From an uncultured Prochlorococcus sp. (GTDB lineage Bacteria > Cyanobacteriota > Cyanobacteriia > PCC-6307 > Cyanobiaceae): a DNA stretch of 64,000 bases. The stretch spans positions 1 through 64,000 of the forward strand of contig CACNWH010000002.1 in the NCBI GenBank assembly GCA_902624105.1, given 5' to 3'. The stretch's first letter is position 1. Every line of letters begins with the position of its first letter. The position numbers were made by a program, and so were the translations under genes. Under the pieces are notes generated by a model. The model did no database searches. It was not told the DNA's origin and saw only the letters and a list, made by a program, of their open reading frames with translations. Of the stretch, positions 27,890 to 38,151 are shown piece after piece.

Positions 27890-28789
27890 ATGAGTACAGA
27901 ACATTTATTACCTATTAAAGAATCAAAATTGGGGATCATTGGTGGGAGCGGTTTTTATTCTATAAATGGGATGGATTGCTCAAAAGAATTTGAGGTAGAT
28001 ACCCCCTATGGTAAACCCTCTGATGCAATAAGAATTTTTAATATTGGCAATTTAGAATTAGCTTTCATTGCGAGACATGGAAGAAATCATACATTTAATC
28101 CAACTCAAGTCCCTTATAAAGCTAATATTTGGGCCATGAGATCAATTGGCGTAAGGTGGATAATAGCTCCATCGGCGGTTGGTTCTCTTCAAGAACAAAT
28201 CCGTCCACTAGATATTGTCATCCCTGATCAATTTATTGACAGAACACATAATAGACCTGCAACATTTTTCAATGAGGATATAGTTGCTCATGTAATGATG
28301 GCAAACCCTTTTTGCACAAATTTATCAGGAATATTAAGTGATATTGGTGATAAGAATATTCCTTCAGGGAGGCAATTGCATAGAGGAGGTACTTATTTAG
28401 CGATGGAAGGACCTGCATTTTCGACAAGAGCAGAATCCAATTTATATAGACAATGGGGATGTTCAATAATAGGTATGACTAACCATACAGAGGCACGTTT
28501 AGCGAGAGAAGCGGAAATTGCCTATGCTTCTCTTTCGATGGTAACTGATTATGATTGTTGGAATCAAAAACAAGAAGAAGTATCTGTTGAAATGGTAATT
28601 GAAAATCTTAAGATTAATACTGAGGTAGCTAACAATATAATATACGAAGCAGCAAAAGTGATTGATACAAACAGACCAATAAGTAAAGCCCATCAATCTT
28701 TGAAAGATGGGCTAATGACTTCTAGGAATAGAGCATCAAAAGAGGCTCAATCTAAAGTTAGAATATTTACAGATAATTACTGGAATTAG
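27890..28789 (+). CDS. mtnP: S-methyl-5'-thioadenosine phosphorylase
   Basis: A 299-aa purine phosphorylase of the methionine salvage pathway, acting on the by-product of polyamine and ethylene-type SAM reactions. It has KLGIIGGSGFYS, ARHGRNHTFNPTQVPYKANI (phosphate and substrate site), TYLAMEGPAFSTRAES, and IGMTNHTEARLAREAEIAYASLSMVTDYDCW. The length is typical. It starts 10 bases from the divergent selD fusion, so its promoter probably lies inside that gene. The 3' end carries a stem-loop that may terminate the opposing psbE-L-J transcript. Confidence 0.95.
   Translation: MSTEHLLPIKESKLGIIGGSGFYSINGMDCSKEFEVDTPYGKPSDAIRIFNIGNLELAFIARHGRNHTFNPTQVPYKANIWAMRSIGVRWIIAPSAVGSLQEQIRPLDIVIPDQFIDRTHNRPATFFNEDIVAHVMMANPFCTNLSGILSDIGDKNIPSGRQLHRGGTYLAMEGPAFSTRAESNLYRQWGCSIIGMTNHTEARLAREAEIAYASLSMVTDYDCWNQKQEEVSVEMVIENLKINTEVANNIIYEAAKVIDTNRPISKAHQSLKDGLMTSRNRASKEAQSKVRIFTDNYWN
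28687..28713 (-). terminator. Candidate terminator for psbE-psbL-psbJ, within the mtnP coding region
   Basis: AGCCCATC / GATGGGCT 8-bp inverted repeat, 11-base loop, about 80 bases past the psbJ stop. Read on the minus strand it is followed by TTTACTTATT, a weak U-rich tail. Because psbJ and mtnP stops are only 3 bases apart, any terminator for the psb transcript must lie inside mtnP, which makes this stem a good candidate. Confidence 0.45.
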
Positions 28790-28792
28790 GGG

Positions 28793-28996
28793 TTAACCTC
28801 CTGCACCAACTCCATTATAGGATCCCGCAAAGAATAAACCTACAACTAAGATTGCTGCTATACCTCCACCAGTAGCAATAAGCCATAAAGGCAATGAACC
28901 TTCAGTCCATCTTCTTTCCCATGCTATTGCTGGTCTACCATCAGGTAGTCTGTCTTTTATTCTGCCGTCAGGGGCTTTAAGGCCTTTGTTACTCAT
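28793..28996 (-). CDS. psbJ: Photosystem II reaction centre protein J
   Basis: 67 aa with one transmembrane helix ([22 protein letters not shown]) and the PsbJ C-terminus [10 protein letters not shown]. The N-terminal 30-odd residues ([20 protein letters not shown]) are longer than in other cyanobacteria (about 40 aa); in-frame M1 is the only good start. PsbJ affects electron flow within PSII and assembly of the donor side. Last gene of the psbE-(F)-L-J cluster; it follows psbL by 9 bases. Confidence 0.94.
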   Translation of the reverse strand: MSNKGLKAPDGRIKDRLPDGRPAIAWERRWTEGSLPLWLIATGGGIAAILVVGLFFAGSYNGVGAGG

Positions 28997-29005
28997 AATT
29001 AAAAA

Positions 29006-29125
29006 TTAGTTGAAGAAATAACTGGAAAATAAAATTCCCAAAACCAAAATAAAAAGCACGCCTAAATAGAGGCTGGTGCGATTAAGTTCAACAGGAACTT
29101 TATTAGGATTTTCGTTTATTTGCAT
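29006..29125 (-). CDS. psbL: Photosystem II reaction centre protein L
   Basis: 39 aa, missing from the track. It reads [20 protein letters not shown] and continues into a single helix ending SSYFFN. The [10 protein letters not shown] motif and the FSSYFFN end are diagnostic. PsbL protects against back electron flow to the plastoquinone pool and lies near PsbE/F. It sits between psbE and psbJ, but the psbF gene that normally precedes it is not here (see findings). Confidence 0.97.
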   Translation of the reverse strand: MQINENPNKVPVELNRTSLYLGVLFILVLGILFSSYFFN

Positions 29126-29233
29126 GATAAAAAGTTTACAATTTGGATTTACTAAAAAATAAAGCCAAAGAACTTCAATAATAAATAATTAATATTTGAT
29201 TTTAATTAATCAAAACCAAATAAAATTATTCAT
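29126..29233. other. 108-base AT-rich gap where psbF is normally found
   Basis: In cyanobacteria and plastids the order is psbE-psbF-psbL-psbJ, with psbF (about 45 codons) a few bases after psbE. Here the space between the psbE stop and the psbL ATG is only 108 bases, too short for psbF. It reads as AT-rich noncoding sequence with stops in all minus-strand frames. No Y-P-I-F-T-V-R-W-L-A-V-H type sequence is visible. Confidence 0.85.
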
Positions 29234-29482
29234 CTATTGGGTTCGTAGATCTAGTTGAGCTTTAGCATCATATCTTTGTGTAACAACAGGGGCTTTTGAT
29301 TCAGAAGCTTGGAAGTAGCTATCTGGTCTTGGAGTACCAAATGCATCGTAAGCTAAACCTGTATAAACAAATAAGAAGCCAGAAATGAAGATTGCTGGAA
29401 GTGTTACTGCATGAACAATCCAGTATCTGACACTGGTTATTATTTCAAAGAATGGGCGTTCACCCGTTGAACCTGCGGCCAT
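29234..29482 (-). CDS. psbE: Cytochrome b559 alpha subunit
   Basis: An 82-aa essential PSII subunit. The haem-ligating His is in [14 protein letters not shown], followed by the transmembrane helix and [16 protein letters not shown]. The C-terminus [14 protein letters not shown] is typical. The partner His is normally provided by PsbF, which I cannot find in the cluster. The gene is downstream of rub and ycf48 on the same strand, with a 139-base gap that probably carries the psbE promoter. Confidence 0.98.
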   Translation of the reverse strand: MAAGSTGERPFFEIITSVRYWIVHAVTLPAIFISGFLFVYTGLAYDAFGTPRPDSYFQASESKAPVVTQRYDAKAQLDLRTQ

Positions 29483-29621
29483 AATATAAATTTAATACCA
29501 TATGATCTTACAAGGAAAAATCCAATATCTGCGAAGAAATTTACATCTTGGTTACAGACAGTTGTTAATTGAAACTTAAACTTAATAATTTTTTAATAGC
29601 AATTTAGAAAAATTAATAAAT

Positions 29622-30638
29622 TTACCCTTTATACCTAAGTATGAATCCTCTTTCTCCAAGAATAAAACCTTTAGTTTCATTAAGTTCATTTTTATCTAAG
29701 AATACTATTTTTATGTAGTTAGTAGGTAATTTAGAAGCTACTGGATCAGAGCGCCAAGTTTGGCCTTCATCATCACTAAAAATCAAGGTTCCATTTCCTC
29801 CTCCTGCCCAAATATATCCTTCTGGATCCCAAGCCATATCTAAATAATTATATCCATTCAAAATTGGGATTATAGGCTTTGTCCAGCTCTCTACATCATC
29901 ACGATTATTATTAAATCTAATTTCAGCTCCTCTTGAGAGCATCCATAAATTTCCATCGGGTGCATATCCTATGCTTTGTACTCTCTTACTACTTGCTCTT
30001 TGATGAGCCACCCAAAGATTACTATTATTCTCAAGTGTAGAGAAAAAATTACCCAAACTGCTTACACTTACATATTTACCATCATTAGTTCTACGCAGAT
30101 CTCGAATACCTCCTGATCCTGATGAATCAACAACTATAGCCTCCCATGATTCTCCACTATTAGATGTTGAGTAAATCGCACCAGCGGTAGTAGCTAGTTC
30201 AGCAGAATCTTTGCCAATTGTGGTAATAAGGAATGGTTGCCCTGGTAACTTATTTCCTAAAGATAATCTCGTCCAATTCTTACCAGAGTCAACAGAATGC
30301 ATTACTAATGATGGTTGTCCAATTAACCATCCCTCATCTCCTTTGAAATCAATGTCAAGTAAACGGAAATTTTCCTCACTTGATAAGTTCAAGGATCTCT
30401 CTTCCCAATTAATTCCTCCGTCATTTGTTTCTAATATTAACCTGTTAGAACCAATCATAAAACCATGATTGTCATCAATAAAATCGACATCAAGAGCATT
30501 TGCTTGGTTTTCTAATTGGATAGGAACCCAAGGACTATTTTCTGCAGTTTTAACGGCTGAAGATGAACAGCTGCTAAGAACAAGACATAATAGTGATACA
30601 AAAATAAGATTTGTAAATCTAGATAAATTCTTTTTCAT
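29622..30638 (-). CDS. ycf48: Photosystem II assembly factor Ycf48/HCF136
   Basis: A 338-aa lumenal protein that stabilises newly made D1 and assists early PSII assembly. The N-terminal signal ends in a lipobox (LVLSSCSSS), so it is probably a lipoprotein. A seven-bladed beta-propeller follows, with repeated NDGGxNWE / DSGKNWT / NSGESWEA / DDEGQTWRS blade motifs. The length is typical. It lies 9 bases downstream of the rubredoxin gene and upstream of psbE, the order known in other cyanobacteria. Confidence 0.96.
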   Translation of the reverse strand: MKKNLSRFTNLIFVSLLCLVLSSCSSSAVKTAENSPWVPIQLENQANALDVDFIDDNHGFMIGSNRLILETNDGGINWEERSLNLSSEENFRLLDIDFKGDEGWLIGQPSLVMHSVDSGKNWTRLSLGNKLPGQPFLITTIGKDSAELATTAGAIYSTSNSGESWEAIVVDSSGSGGIRDLRRTNDGKYVSVSSLGNFFSTLENNSNLWVAHQRASSKRVQSIGYAPDGNLWMLSRGAEIRFNNNRDDVESWTKPIIPILNGYNYLDMAWDPEGYIWAGGGNGTLIFSDDEGQTWRSDPVASKLPTNYIKIVFLDKNELNETKGFILGERGFILRYKG

Positions 30639-30647
30639 TACTTTATA

Positions 30648-31076
30648 TTAGTGCAAAGAGTATAACGAAAGGAAACAAGCGGCAGCAAAAGCTAATCCAC
30701 CAAAAATAAGTATATTTTTTTGGCCAGCAGGTAAGCTATTAAAACCAAAACCATAAACTAAATTTTCTTCAAATCCACTTGGTTTGGACTTTGGTCCAAT
30801 ATCTTCAAAGAAGACTTTACCAGCTCTACAAACTGGGCACCTAAATGTATTAATATCTAGAAGTTCGAATGAAGTATTCTGAGCGATACTTAATTTCTTA
30901 TTACCCTCGGACGGATCATAAATATAACCACAACTTCTACATTCGAATCTATTTTGTTCTAGATTAGATGAAGTTACCTTGGTTTCAATCCCAAGAGGTA
31001 CTTGAGATGAGTTTTCATTCTCATTAATCCCAACCAAATTATCATCATTTGAGGATGGTTTAATTTCTTCGCTCAC
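30648..31076 (-). CDS. rub: Membrane-anchored rubredoxin
   Basis: 142 aa. Two zinc/iron knuckles, CRSCGY and CPVCRAG, form the rubredoxin Fe site (residues about 47-84). A C-terminal transmembrane helix (NILIFGGLAFAAACFLSLYSL) anchors it to the thylakoid. RubA-type proteins with this tail are required for PSII assembly in cyanobacteria and plastids. The N-terminal 40 residues are variable, acidic and Ser/Asn-rich. It is first in rub-ycf48-psbE-psbL-psbJ and divergent from ndhC (76-base spacer). Confidence 0.93.
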   Translation of the reverse strand: MSEEIKPSSNDDNLVGINENENSSQVPLGIETKVTSSNLEQNRFECRSCGYIYDPSEGNKKLSIAQNTSFELLDINTFRCPVCRAGKVFFEDIGPKSKPSGFEENLVYGFGFNSLPAGQKNILIFGGLAFAAACFLSLYSLH

Positions 31077-31152
31077 AATTTACGCTTTAATCTTTAGAAA
31101 CTCTAAAGGATTTTAGCTAATTCAGTGAATTTTTCAAAAAAAATTTCTTAAA

Positions 31153-31515
31153 ATGTTTTCACTCCCAGGTTATGAATATTTCTTAGGTTTTTTGCTAATA
31201 GCAGCTGCTGTGCCAGTTTTAGCACTCGTCACCAACATAATTGTCTCGCCCAAAGGGAGAACTGGAGAGAGAAAATTAACTTACGAGTCAGGGATGGAAC
31301 CAATTGGTGGCGCCTGGATACAATTTAATATTAGATATTACATGTTTGCTCTGGTTTTCGTTATATTTGATGTTGAAACAGTTTTCCTATATCCTTGGGC
31401 AGTCGCCTTTAATAGATTAGGATTACTAGCATTCATAGAAGCTCTTATTTTTATTGCGATTTTAGTCATTGCATTAGCATACGCATGGAGGAAAGGAGCA
31501 TTAGAATGGAGTTAA
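31153..31515 (+). CDS. ndhC: NAD(P)H-quinone oxidoreductase subunit 3
   Basis: A 120-aa membrane subunit of cyanobacterial NDH-1 with three helices. It has the conserved loop [43 protein letters not shown], and the ends match the family. It helps form the quinone-access region for respiration and cyclic electron flow. ndhK starts 4 bases after its stop, giving ndhC-K-J, the standard gene order. Confidence 0.98.
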   Translation: MFSLPGYEYFLGFLLIAAAVPVLALVTNIIVSPKGRTGERKLTYESGMEPIGGAWIQFNIRYYMFALVFVIFDVETVFLYPWAVAFNRLGLLAFIEALIFIAILVIALAYAWRKGALEWS

Positions 31516-31519
31516 AAAA

Positions 31520-32254
31520 TTGAACAATTCATTATCACCAAAGGCTATAAGAGAAATTAGAGAGGGCACCTGCAATCCTCTAGGAGCTCCTCAAGTTACA
31601 ACTGATTTAAGTGAAAATATAATTCTTACAAGTCTAGATGACCTACATAATTGGGCTAGACTGAGTAGTCTATGGCCATTATTATATGGAACTGCATGTT
31701 GTTTTATCGAATTTGCAGCCCTTATTGGGTCAAGATTTGATTTTGATAGATTCGGCCTAGTCCCTCGCAGTTCCCCAAGGCAAGCAGATTTGTTAATCGT
31801 AGCTGGGACAGTAACAATGAAAATGGCGCCCGCACTAGTCAGGCTTTATGAACAAATGCCTGAACCAAAATACGTTATTGCAATGGGTGCTTGCACAATA
31901 ACTGGAGGTATGTTTAGCTCTGACTCAACAACCGCAGTTAGAGGAGTTGATAAATTAATACCTGTTGATTTATATCTTCCCGGATGTCCTCCAAGGCCTG
32001 AAGCTATATTTGACGCTGTTATTAAGCTAAGAAAAAAAGTTAGTAATGAAAGTGTTTTTGAAAGGAATAGATCTGAACAAACTCACAGATATTTCACAAT
32101 CGAACATAATATGAATCTAGTATTTTCTGAGAATACAGGTGAATATCTTAAAAAGCAGACTGAAAAAAGTCTTGATTCATCTAAAAGCAAAGAAGTCATT
32201 GATTCTATTCAAGAAAATAATAAAGAAACTGTTTTTAAACAACAAGAGGTTTAA
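31520..32254 (+). CDS. ndhK: NAD(P)H-quinone oxidoreductase subunit K
   Basis: A 244-aa peripheral NDH-1 subunit that binds the N2 [4Fe-4S] cluster. The cluster cysteines are in [17 protein letters not shown] and PGCPPRPEA. The start is TTG in the track (31520). The conserved region begins well downstream (residues 30-40), so the exact start is uncertain. A charged, low-complexity C-terminal tail of about 50 residues goes beyond the core. ndhJ begins directly after its stop. Confidence 0.96.
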   Translation: MNNSLSPKAIREIREGTCNPLGAPQVTTDLSENIILTSLDDLHNWARLSSLWPLLYGTACCFIEFAALIGSRFDFDRFGLVPRSSPRQADLLIVAGTVTMKMAPALVRLYEQMPEPKYVIAMGACTITGGMFSSDSTTAVRGVDKLIPVDLYLPGCPPRPEAIFDAVIKLRKKVSNESVFERNRSEQTHRYFTIEHNMNLVFSENTGEYLKKQTEKSLDSSKSKEVIDSIQENNKETVFKQQEV

Positions 32255-32782
32255 ATGGAAACAGAAAAAGATAAATCAAAGGATGAGTTACTGGATCAAA
32301 GAGGAGAAGTTAGTAAAAAGCTTTCATCTGAAAATTTCAATAACGAATCTCTAGGAGAAGACCATATTGGGATAGAAATGATTTCTGTTGAACCTAAAGA
32401 TCTTTATAGTGTTATTGCACAATTAAAATCCTATGGTTTTAATTATCTTCAATGTCAGGGAGGCTATGATGAAGGACCAGGTAAACGTCTTGTAAGTTTT
32501 TATCATTTAATATCATTAGATGATCTTAGTGATAAATTTAAAATTAAGGAAATAAGGGTAAAAGTATTCCTAAAAAGAGATTCTGATTTATCAATTCCAA
32601 GTTTATACTCTATTTTTAAGGGTAGTGATTGGCAAGAAAGAGAAACGTATGATATGTTTGGAATTAATTATTTAGATCATCCTTGTCCTAAAAGATTATT
32701 GATGCCTGAAGATTGGAGAGGTTGGCCTTTACGAAAAGATTATATTCAGCCTGACTTTTATGAATTACAAGATGCATATTAA
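32255..32782 (+). CDS. ndhJ: NAD(P)H-quinone oxidoreductase subunit J
   Basis: A 175-aa peripheral-arm subunit. The family motif [41 protein letters not shown] is near the C-terminus. The first 35 residues are variable and highly charged. It directly abuts ndhK. Its stop shares a TTAA with the convergent yvcK stop. Confidence 0.97.
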   Translation: METEKDKSKDELLDQRGEVSKKLSSENFNNESLGEDHIGIEMISVEPKDLYSVIAQLKSYGFNYLQCQGGYDEGPGKRLVSFYHLISLDDLSDKFKIKEIRVKVFLKRDSDLSIPSLYSIFKGSDWQERETYDMFGINYLDHPCPKRLLMPEDWRGWPLRKDYIQPDFYELQDAY

Positions 32783-34179
32783 GAAATCCTCTTTAGTCTT
32801 CTGTACATTGCGATTACTGCCCTAGCTAATCGTCGAGAATCATGCCTTAAAGTTGGTGTAATTCTTTTGGAATATAATGGTGCTTGTAAAACATAATAAC
32901 CATCAGATATTAATCTCCCTTTATTACAAATAACAGGTTCTGCTCCTCTGGAGCGGTAATAATCAATCAAGGAAGATCTTTCGAACTCTCCTTGAGATAA
33001 GATTGAATTAAAAATTCTGGTATTTACTCCAAAATTTAATAATTGCCTTTCTATAGATTTGATATGTTGGAGGACATCAAGTCCATCAGTTTCTCCAGGT
33101 TGAGTCATCAAATTACTTATGTAAATTTTTGGTGATTCATTTTTTAATAACGCTTCAACGATTTCAGGAACAAGTAAATTTGGTAATAAAGAAGTAAAAA
33201 GACTACCTGGACCTAAAACAATTAAATCTGCCTCTCTAATTGATTCAATCGCTGCTGGCAAAGCTGGTGGATTTTCTGGTATGCATCCTATTCTATTTAT
33301 TGGTATTTTAGATTTGCTTATTAGACTCTCTCCAAATATTTTTTCACCCGTATCTAGTTCTGCCCACAACATAACATCTATTCCAGTTGCAGGAATAACC
33401 TGACCTTGCACCGATAAAACTTTACTAGAGGCCTGTACTGCTTTTTCTAAACTACCAGTTATTGTTGTCAAAGCCGATAAGAATAGATTCCCGAAAGTAT
33501 GGCCTTCTAAACCATCCCCACGAGAAAATCTATATTGAAATAATCTAGTAAGCATTGGTTCTTCATTAGATAAAGCAGCTAAACAATTTCTTATATCACC
33601 AGGAGGTTGAACACCTAATTGCTTTCTTAGAACTCCGCTACTACCGCCATCATCAGTAACTGTAACGATTGCTGAAATATTGCTACTGTAGTTTTTTAAT
33701 CCTTTTAAAAGAGTAGATAAACCCGTGCCACCTCCAATAGCAACTATATTTGGACCTTTACTTAATTTACTTTTAACTCTAAGTGCATCAACCAAAAATG
33801 TATCTTTTTGAGGAACTAAAGCTTTTTGGATAGAATTTATGCTTCTATTTTGACCTACTCCAATTAATAAAATACCTATAAATAAAATTATTGGACCTAG
33901 TAAAGAAATTGGCAATATGCTTGTAATACTATTCATTACCCAAAAAAAGATCTCAATTAACCAATAAAGAGGGCCTAGGTTTGTCCATATAGCTATACCT
34001 AAAAGAGATGTAATTACTCCTACCCCAGAGGTAATCATCCATCTTTTTATGACAAGTCCAGGTAATAACCAACTAAGAATCCGCAAAAAGCGATTCATTA
34101 TTTCATAATTTGATTTTCTTATTCCCGAAATAGTCCTTTTAAATTTTTTCCTTTTTCTTTTTTTCTCTATTTTCATCAA
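32779..34179 (-). CDS. yvcK: YvcK/CofD-like gluconeogenesis factor
   Basis: 466 aa. An N-terminal basic region and two membrane segments (about residues 35-110) are followed by a CofD-like Rossmann domain. This domain has [51 protein letters not shown], and [21 protein letters not shown]. YvcK proteins bind UDP-sugars and affect cell-wall and carbon metabolism in firmicutes. It probably lacks F420-transferase activity. The membrane part is common in cyanobacterial versions. Confidence 0.9.
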   Translation of the reverse strand: MMKIEKKRKRKKFKRTISGIRKSNYEIMNRFLRILSWLLPGLVIKRWMITSGVGVITSLLGIAIWTNLGPLYWLIEIFFWVMNSITSILPISLLGPIILFIGILLIGVGQNRSINSIQKALVPQKDTFLVDALRVKSKLSKGPNIVAIGGGTGLSTLLKGLKNYSSNISAIVTVTDDGGSSGVLRKQLGVQPPGDIRNCLAALSNEEPMLTRLFQYRFSRGDGLEGHTFGNLFLSALTTITGSLEKAVQASSKVLSVQGQVIPATGIDVMLWAELDTGEKIFGESLISKSKIPINRIGCIPENPPALPAAIESIREADLIVLGPGSLFTSLLPNLLVPEIVEALLKNESPKIYISNLMTQPGETDGLDVLQHIKSIERQLLNFGVNTRIFNSILSQGEFERSSLIDYYRSRGAEPVICNKGRLISDGYYVLQAPLYSKRITPTLRHDSRRLARAVIAMYRRLKRIS

Positions 34180-34306
34180 TCCTAGGATTTCTTAATACAT
34201 TAGATTTATAATTAAATGATAAATCAAATAAAATACTACTTTCCTAATTCTTCAATAAAGGCAATATATAAAGTATATTAATTTTATTTTATAAAAATTT
34301 TTAGTT

Positions 34307-35092
34307 TTGAAAAAAAACATTCCCGCCATTGATGCTAGAGATCTCTCTATGGTCTGGGGAAAACTTAATGTACTTAAAAAAATTAATTTATTAGTTAACT
34401 CTGGAGAGAGATTGGCAATTGTAGGACCATCTGGTACTGGTAAATCAACGATATTAAAGATTTTTGCTGGACTAATATTACCGACAAGTGGCACTTTAAA
34501 AATATTCGGTGAAGAACAAAGTTATTTAAGGTTAGATCAAAATAATCCCCCTGATGTAAGATTAGTTTTTCAAAACCCGGCTTTGCTCGGCTCATTGACT
34601 ATAGAAGAAAATGTAGGGTTTATTTTAAATAGGAATAAAAACATTCCTAAAAAGTATATAAAAGCTCAAGTAAATGAATGTTTAGAGGCGGTTGGTTTAT
34701 TTGATGTTTCACAAAAACTTCCAAATGAACTAAGTGGTGGAATGCAAAAAAGAGTTAGTTTTGCAAGGGCTTTAATAAGTGAGCCAAAAGATAATAAAGA
34801 GAATAGACCTTTACTTTTGTTTGATGAACCTACTGCTGGTCTTGATCCAATAGCATCATCTCGTATTGAGGATTTAATAAATAAAACAAACAATAAAGTC
34901 AAAGGATCCTCTATTGTTGTGAGCCATGTTCTTAGTACTATAGAGAGAACATCTACAAAAGTCCTAATGCTATATGGCGGACAATTTCGCTGGGAAGGTT
35001 CAATTTATGATTTCAAAAATAGTAACGATCCATATGTTTGCCAATTTAGGGAAGGTAGACTTGATGGTCCAATGCAACCAAAAGAGATTTAA
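34307..35092 (+). CDS. ABC transporter ATP-binding protein, MlaF-like
   Basis: A 261-aa nucleotide-binding subunit of a lipid (MCE-type) ABC transporter. It has Walker A GPSGTGKST, signature LSGGMQKRVSFARAL, Walker B LLLFDEPTAGLDP, and a switch H in VVSHVLS. It starts with TTG at 34307. No in-frame ATG is better placed. The MCE-domain gene follows after 5 bases. The likely role is glycerophospholipid or glycolipid traffic between membranes. The permease (MlaE-like) is not in the window. Confidence 0.88.
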   Translation: MKKNIPAIDARDLSMVWGKLNVLKKINLLVNSGERLAIVGPSGTGKSTILKIFAGLILPTSGTLKIFGEEQSYLRLDQNNPPDVRLVFQNPALLGSLTIEENVGFILNRNKNIPKKYIKAQVNECLEAVGLFDVSQKLPNELSGGMQKRVSFARALISEPKDNKENRPLLLFDEPTAGLDPIASSRIEDLINKTNNKVKGSSIVVSHVLSTIERTSTKVLMLYGGQFRWEGSIYDFKNSNDPYVCQFREGRLDGPMQPKEI

Positions 35093-35097
35093 TTATT

Positions 35098-35943
35098 ATG
35101 CGTAGAAGTCTTAGAGATTCAATAGTTGGTTTTTCTTTGGTCGGAGGGCTAATTATTTTTACATCCTTTTCTTTTTGGTTGAGAGGAATAAAATTATCTT
35201 CAAAAGATTGGTTCATTTTTGCAGATTTTACTAATGCAAGTGGACTATCAAAGAAATCTCCAGTCACATATAGAGGGATTATTGTTGGATCTATTGAAGA
35301 TTTAATTTTTACTAATGACTCTATTAAAGCCAAAATTGTCATTAATAATCCTGAAATCATACTTGCCAAGCCAGCTTTTGCAAAAGTAGTTACAAATTCA
35401 TTCTTAGGAGGAGATGTACAAGTCGCTTTAGAGACAAGTGAAGCGAATTTACCAAAAAACATTGAAAAAGCTACTTCAAAATCATGTAATAAAGACTTAA
35501 TAGTTTGTGAAGGAGATACAATTAAAGGGAAAAAATTATCAAGTTTATCTAATATTACTAATAGAATTAATCAGCTATTAAAAGTCTCTAATCAGGAAAA
35601 TTTAGTTGAGAATATTATGAATTCAATTGAGCAATTTGATAAAACTCAATTAAATCTTGATGAATTAATTTACCTTTCAAAAGAAGAAATTATTAGAGTC
35701 AAACCTTTGCTAAACGATCTTACGATTGCAGCAGGACATCTCAATAAGATATTAGCAACATTGAATGATGCAGAAACTCTTGAAGACATTAAATTAACCC
35801 TAGAAGCATCTAGCTCAATTTCTCAAAAAATAAATTTAATAGCTGATGACTTTGAATTATTAATGAGAGACCAGGAACTTACTAGTGCCTTAAGAGATTT
35901 AGCGATTGGACTTTCTAAATTTTTAAATGAAATATATCCCTAG
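35098..35943 (+). CDS. MCE/MlaD-domain substrate-binding protein
   Basis: 281 aa. One N-terminal membrane anchor (FSLVGGLIIFTSFSFWL) is followed by an MCE domain (FIFADFTNASGLSKKSPVTYRGIIVGSIEDLIFTNDS, about residues 40-125). A helical, coiled-coil-like region rich in Asn and Leu follows. It matches MlaD/Ycf22-type proteins, which form a ring that passes lipids to the ABC transporter. It is directly downstream of the MlaF-like gene and ends 6 bases from the convergent chlD stop. Confidence 0.88.
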   Translation: MRRSLRDSIVGFSLVGGLIIFTSFSFWLRGIKLSSKDWFIFADFTNASGLSKKSPVTYRGIIVGSIEDLIFTNDSIKAKIVINNPEIILAKPAFAKVVTNSFLGGDVQVALETSEANLPKNIEKATSKSCNKDLIVCEGDTIKGKKLSSLSNITNRINQLLKVSNQENLVENIMNSIEQFDKTQLNLDELIYLSKEEIIRVKPLLNDLTIAAGHLNKILATLNDAETLEDIKLTLEASSSISQKINLIADDFELLMRDQELTSALRDLAIGLSKFLNEIYP

Positions 35944-35949
35944 GTAAGA

Positions 35950-38103
35950 TTAGATTTCGTTAATTGCATTTAAAGCCATGGCAGCAATTGCTTGATCAGT
36001 CGCTTTTGGAAGCTGAACATATTTTCCTTGTGCCGCATCTGCTAATTCTTTCCCAAATCCACTTGCAATAAATTTACGTTCAGTATCAATAATTAAGAGT
36101 TTAATTCCTAAGCTTGGATAATTAGAGGCGACACTTAATACTTCTTCTTTTAAATTGACAGCTTCGGTGTCTTCCTCTTTAGATTGACCTAAAGAGACTC
36201 CTAAGGGGACATTACCTCTCCCATCGGTTATTCCAACTACTATTGCTTGACCAATATCACCAGTAGCAATTGCATTTTTAGCAACTCTAGCTGCTTGCGT
36301 CAAACCATGCGCCAAAGGAGAACCTCCTCCACAAGGCATTGTTTCTAGACGTCGTTTCGCAGCAGTAATTGATCTGGTAGGTGGCAAAAGAATTTCTGCT
36401 TGATTACCTCGAAACGGTATTAAAGATACCTCATCTCTATTCTCATAAGCTTCTGTTAGAAGTCTTATAACAGCTCCTTTAGCACTTTGCATTCTATTTA
36501 GAGCCATTGATCCGCTTGCATCTACAAGAAAGATAACTAAGGCTCCTGATTTCTTTTGCAATAACTTTGCTCTAAAATCACTTTCCTCAACGATTATCTT
36601 TTTATCAGGATTTTTTAGCCTTCTAGATTTTTGATAAGGTGCTGCGGCCCTTAGTGTTGCGTCCACAGCAATTCGAGTTAATTTACCTCGAGGGATGATA
36701 GGTTTGACATATCTACCCCTAGACTGACTTAATATTACTGATCTGTTCCCACTACTTGATGCTTTGGATTTTGCAGAAGAGAAAAGCAGTAAGTCAGGAT
36801 CTACAGCGCATGCTTCAGGATCTAAGATAAATTCTTCAGGAACATCAGGAGTAGATTCTTCATCACCCTCTGATTCTTCTTCCGGATTGTCTTCATTGGA
36901 ATCAGATTGTTCATCATTAGAATCCTCCTGATTCTGAGGAGGTGGTGGTGGAGTTTGGTCTTCAGGAGGAGGGGGCTGCATCTCATCATCCTCTTCGGGA
37001 GGCAATTGCTGAGATCTTGGAATAATTACTAATCTAACGGCCACTTTAAGATCCTCAGAATTTACAGAATCGCTTCCTCTTAAGGCGGCATTAGCTTTTG
37101 CGACCTTAACTGCAAATAATTCTGATCTATGACCTTCAATACCTCCTCTAAGAGCTTCGTTTACTAAATAGCTTATTTGCTCCTTACTTATACACACATC
37201 TGGCAACCACTGCCTCGCTAAAATTAATTGTGTTGATAAACTTTCCGTTTCTTCAGACCACTTTTCAGAAAACTTGATATTGTCCTCAGCATGCATCAAA
37301 ACAGATTTAGTAATCTCAACTCTTTGATTATTATCTATTGATTGGTTAGCAGAAAGTACTATTGCAAATCTGTCTAGGACATGATCTCTTAAAACGCCCT
37401 CTTCGGGATTATAAGTAGCAATTAAGAGTGATTTACATGGGTGAGAAAGACTCAAACCATCCCTTTCAACATAATTTTGTTCCCTACCAGTCGCTTCAAG
37501 AACTAGATTTACAATTCCATCATCTAATAAATTTATATCATCAATATATAAAACACCTCTGTGGGCATCGGCTAAAACCCCAGGCTGAAAAACTTGTTCA
37601 CCTGAATTTAAGGAACTTGCAACATCAATAGAACCAACTAATCGATCCTCTGTTATGCCAATAGGGACTTGAACAAAAGGAGCAGGTACAACTTTTGTTG
37701 ATATGGATTCTTTTAATTCATTGTCATCTTTGAAATTAATATTTTCACATAACTTTAAAAGCCCTTCATCCCATTCTTCTGGTTGGCTGGGATCAAGATT
37801 TCTACTGATAGCCCTGAAATTAACTGTATTTAGTTTTAAATTTTTTAATGTTGTTTCACTATCAAGGATCTCAATTGGGGGAATTAATGCATGTAAGCCT
37901 CGAGCCAATACAGATTTCCCAGTTCCTCTTCCGCCTGCAATTATCACACCACCTAAGCTTGGATCTACTGCTGCCAATAAAAGTGATAACTTTAATAGAT
38001 TATGTCCTGTTATTGCAGCGAGTGGAAATGACCCAGATGAATCTCTCTTACTCATTAACTCCTTAATATTTGATGTAGATTTCACCTCTTGTTCCAAAGT
38101 CAA
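35950..38103 (-). CDS. chlD: Magnesium chelatase subunit D
   Basis: A 717-aa component of Mg-chelatase, the first committed step of chlorophyll synthesis. The N-terminal AAA+ module has an intact-looking P-loop (GGRGTGKS) and [12 protein letters not shown] proline- and acid-rich linker ([14 protein letters not shown]) joins a C-terminal von Willebrand A domain with [13 protein letters not shown] and the TDGRGN loop. It assembles with ChlI and ChlH. It is divergent from folK with 48 bases between starts. Confidence 0.97.
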   Translation of the reverse strand: MTLEQEVKSTSNIKELMSKRDSSGSFPLAAITGHNLLKLSLLLAAVDPSLGGVIIAGGRGTGKSVLARGLHALIPPIEILDSETTLKNLKLNTVNFRAISRNLDPSQPEEWDEGLLKLCENINFKDDNELKESISTKVVPAPFVQVPIGITEDRLVGSIDVASSLNSGEQVFQPGVLADAHRGVLYIDDINLLDDGIVNLVLEATGREQNYVERDGLSLSHPCKSLLIATYNPEEGVLRDHVLDRFAIVLSANQSIDNNQRVEITKSVLMHAEDNIKFSEKWSEETESLSTQLILARQWLPDVCISKEQISYLVNEALRGGIEGHRSELFAVKVAKANAALRGSDSVNSEDLKVAVRLVIIPRSQQLPPEEDDEMQPPPPEDQTPPPPPQNQEDSNDEQSDSNEDNPEEESEGDEESTPDVPEEFILDPEACAVDPDLLLFSSAKSKASSSGNRSVILSQSRGRYVKPIIPRGKLTRIAVDATLRAAAPYQKSRRLKNPDKKIIVEESDFRAKLLQKKSGALVIFLVDASGSMALNRMQSAKGAVIRLLTEAYENRDEVSLIPFRGNQAEILLPPTRSITAAKRRLETMPCGGGSPLAHGLTQAARVAKNAIATGDIGQAIVVGITDGRGNVPLGVSLGQSKEEDTEAVNLKEEVLSVASNYPSLGIKLLIIDTERKFIASGFGKELADAAQGKYVQLPKATDQAIAAMALNAINEI

Positions 38104-38151
38104 TTTTTAAATGCCTGATATAGAATTTATCCAATAAAATTAAAATTTATA

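Noticed and set aside
29126-29233. Short frame reading FFGFIF as a psbF remnant
   Set aside because: It is explained by AT-rich codons and has no YPIF, RWLAVH or MQF motifs.
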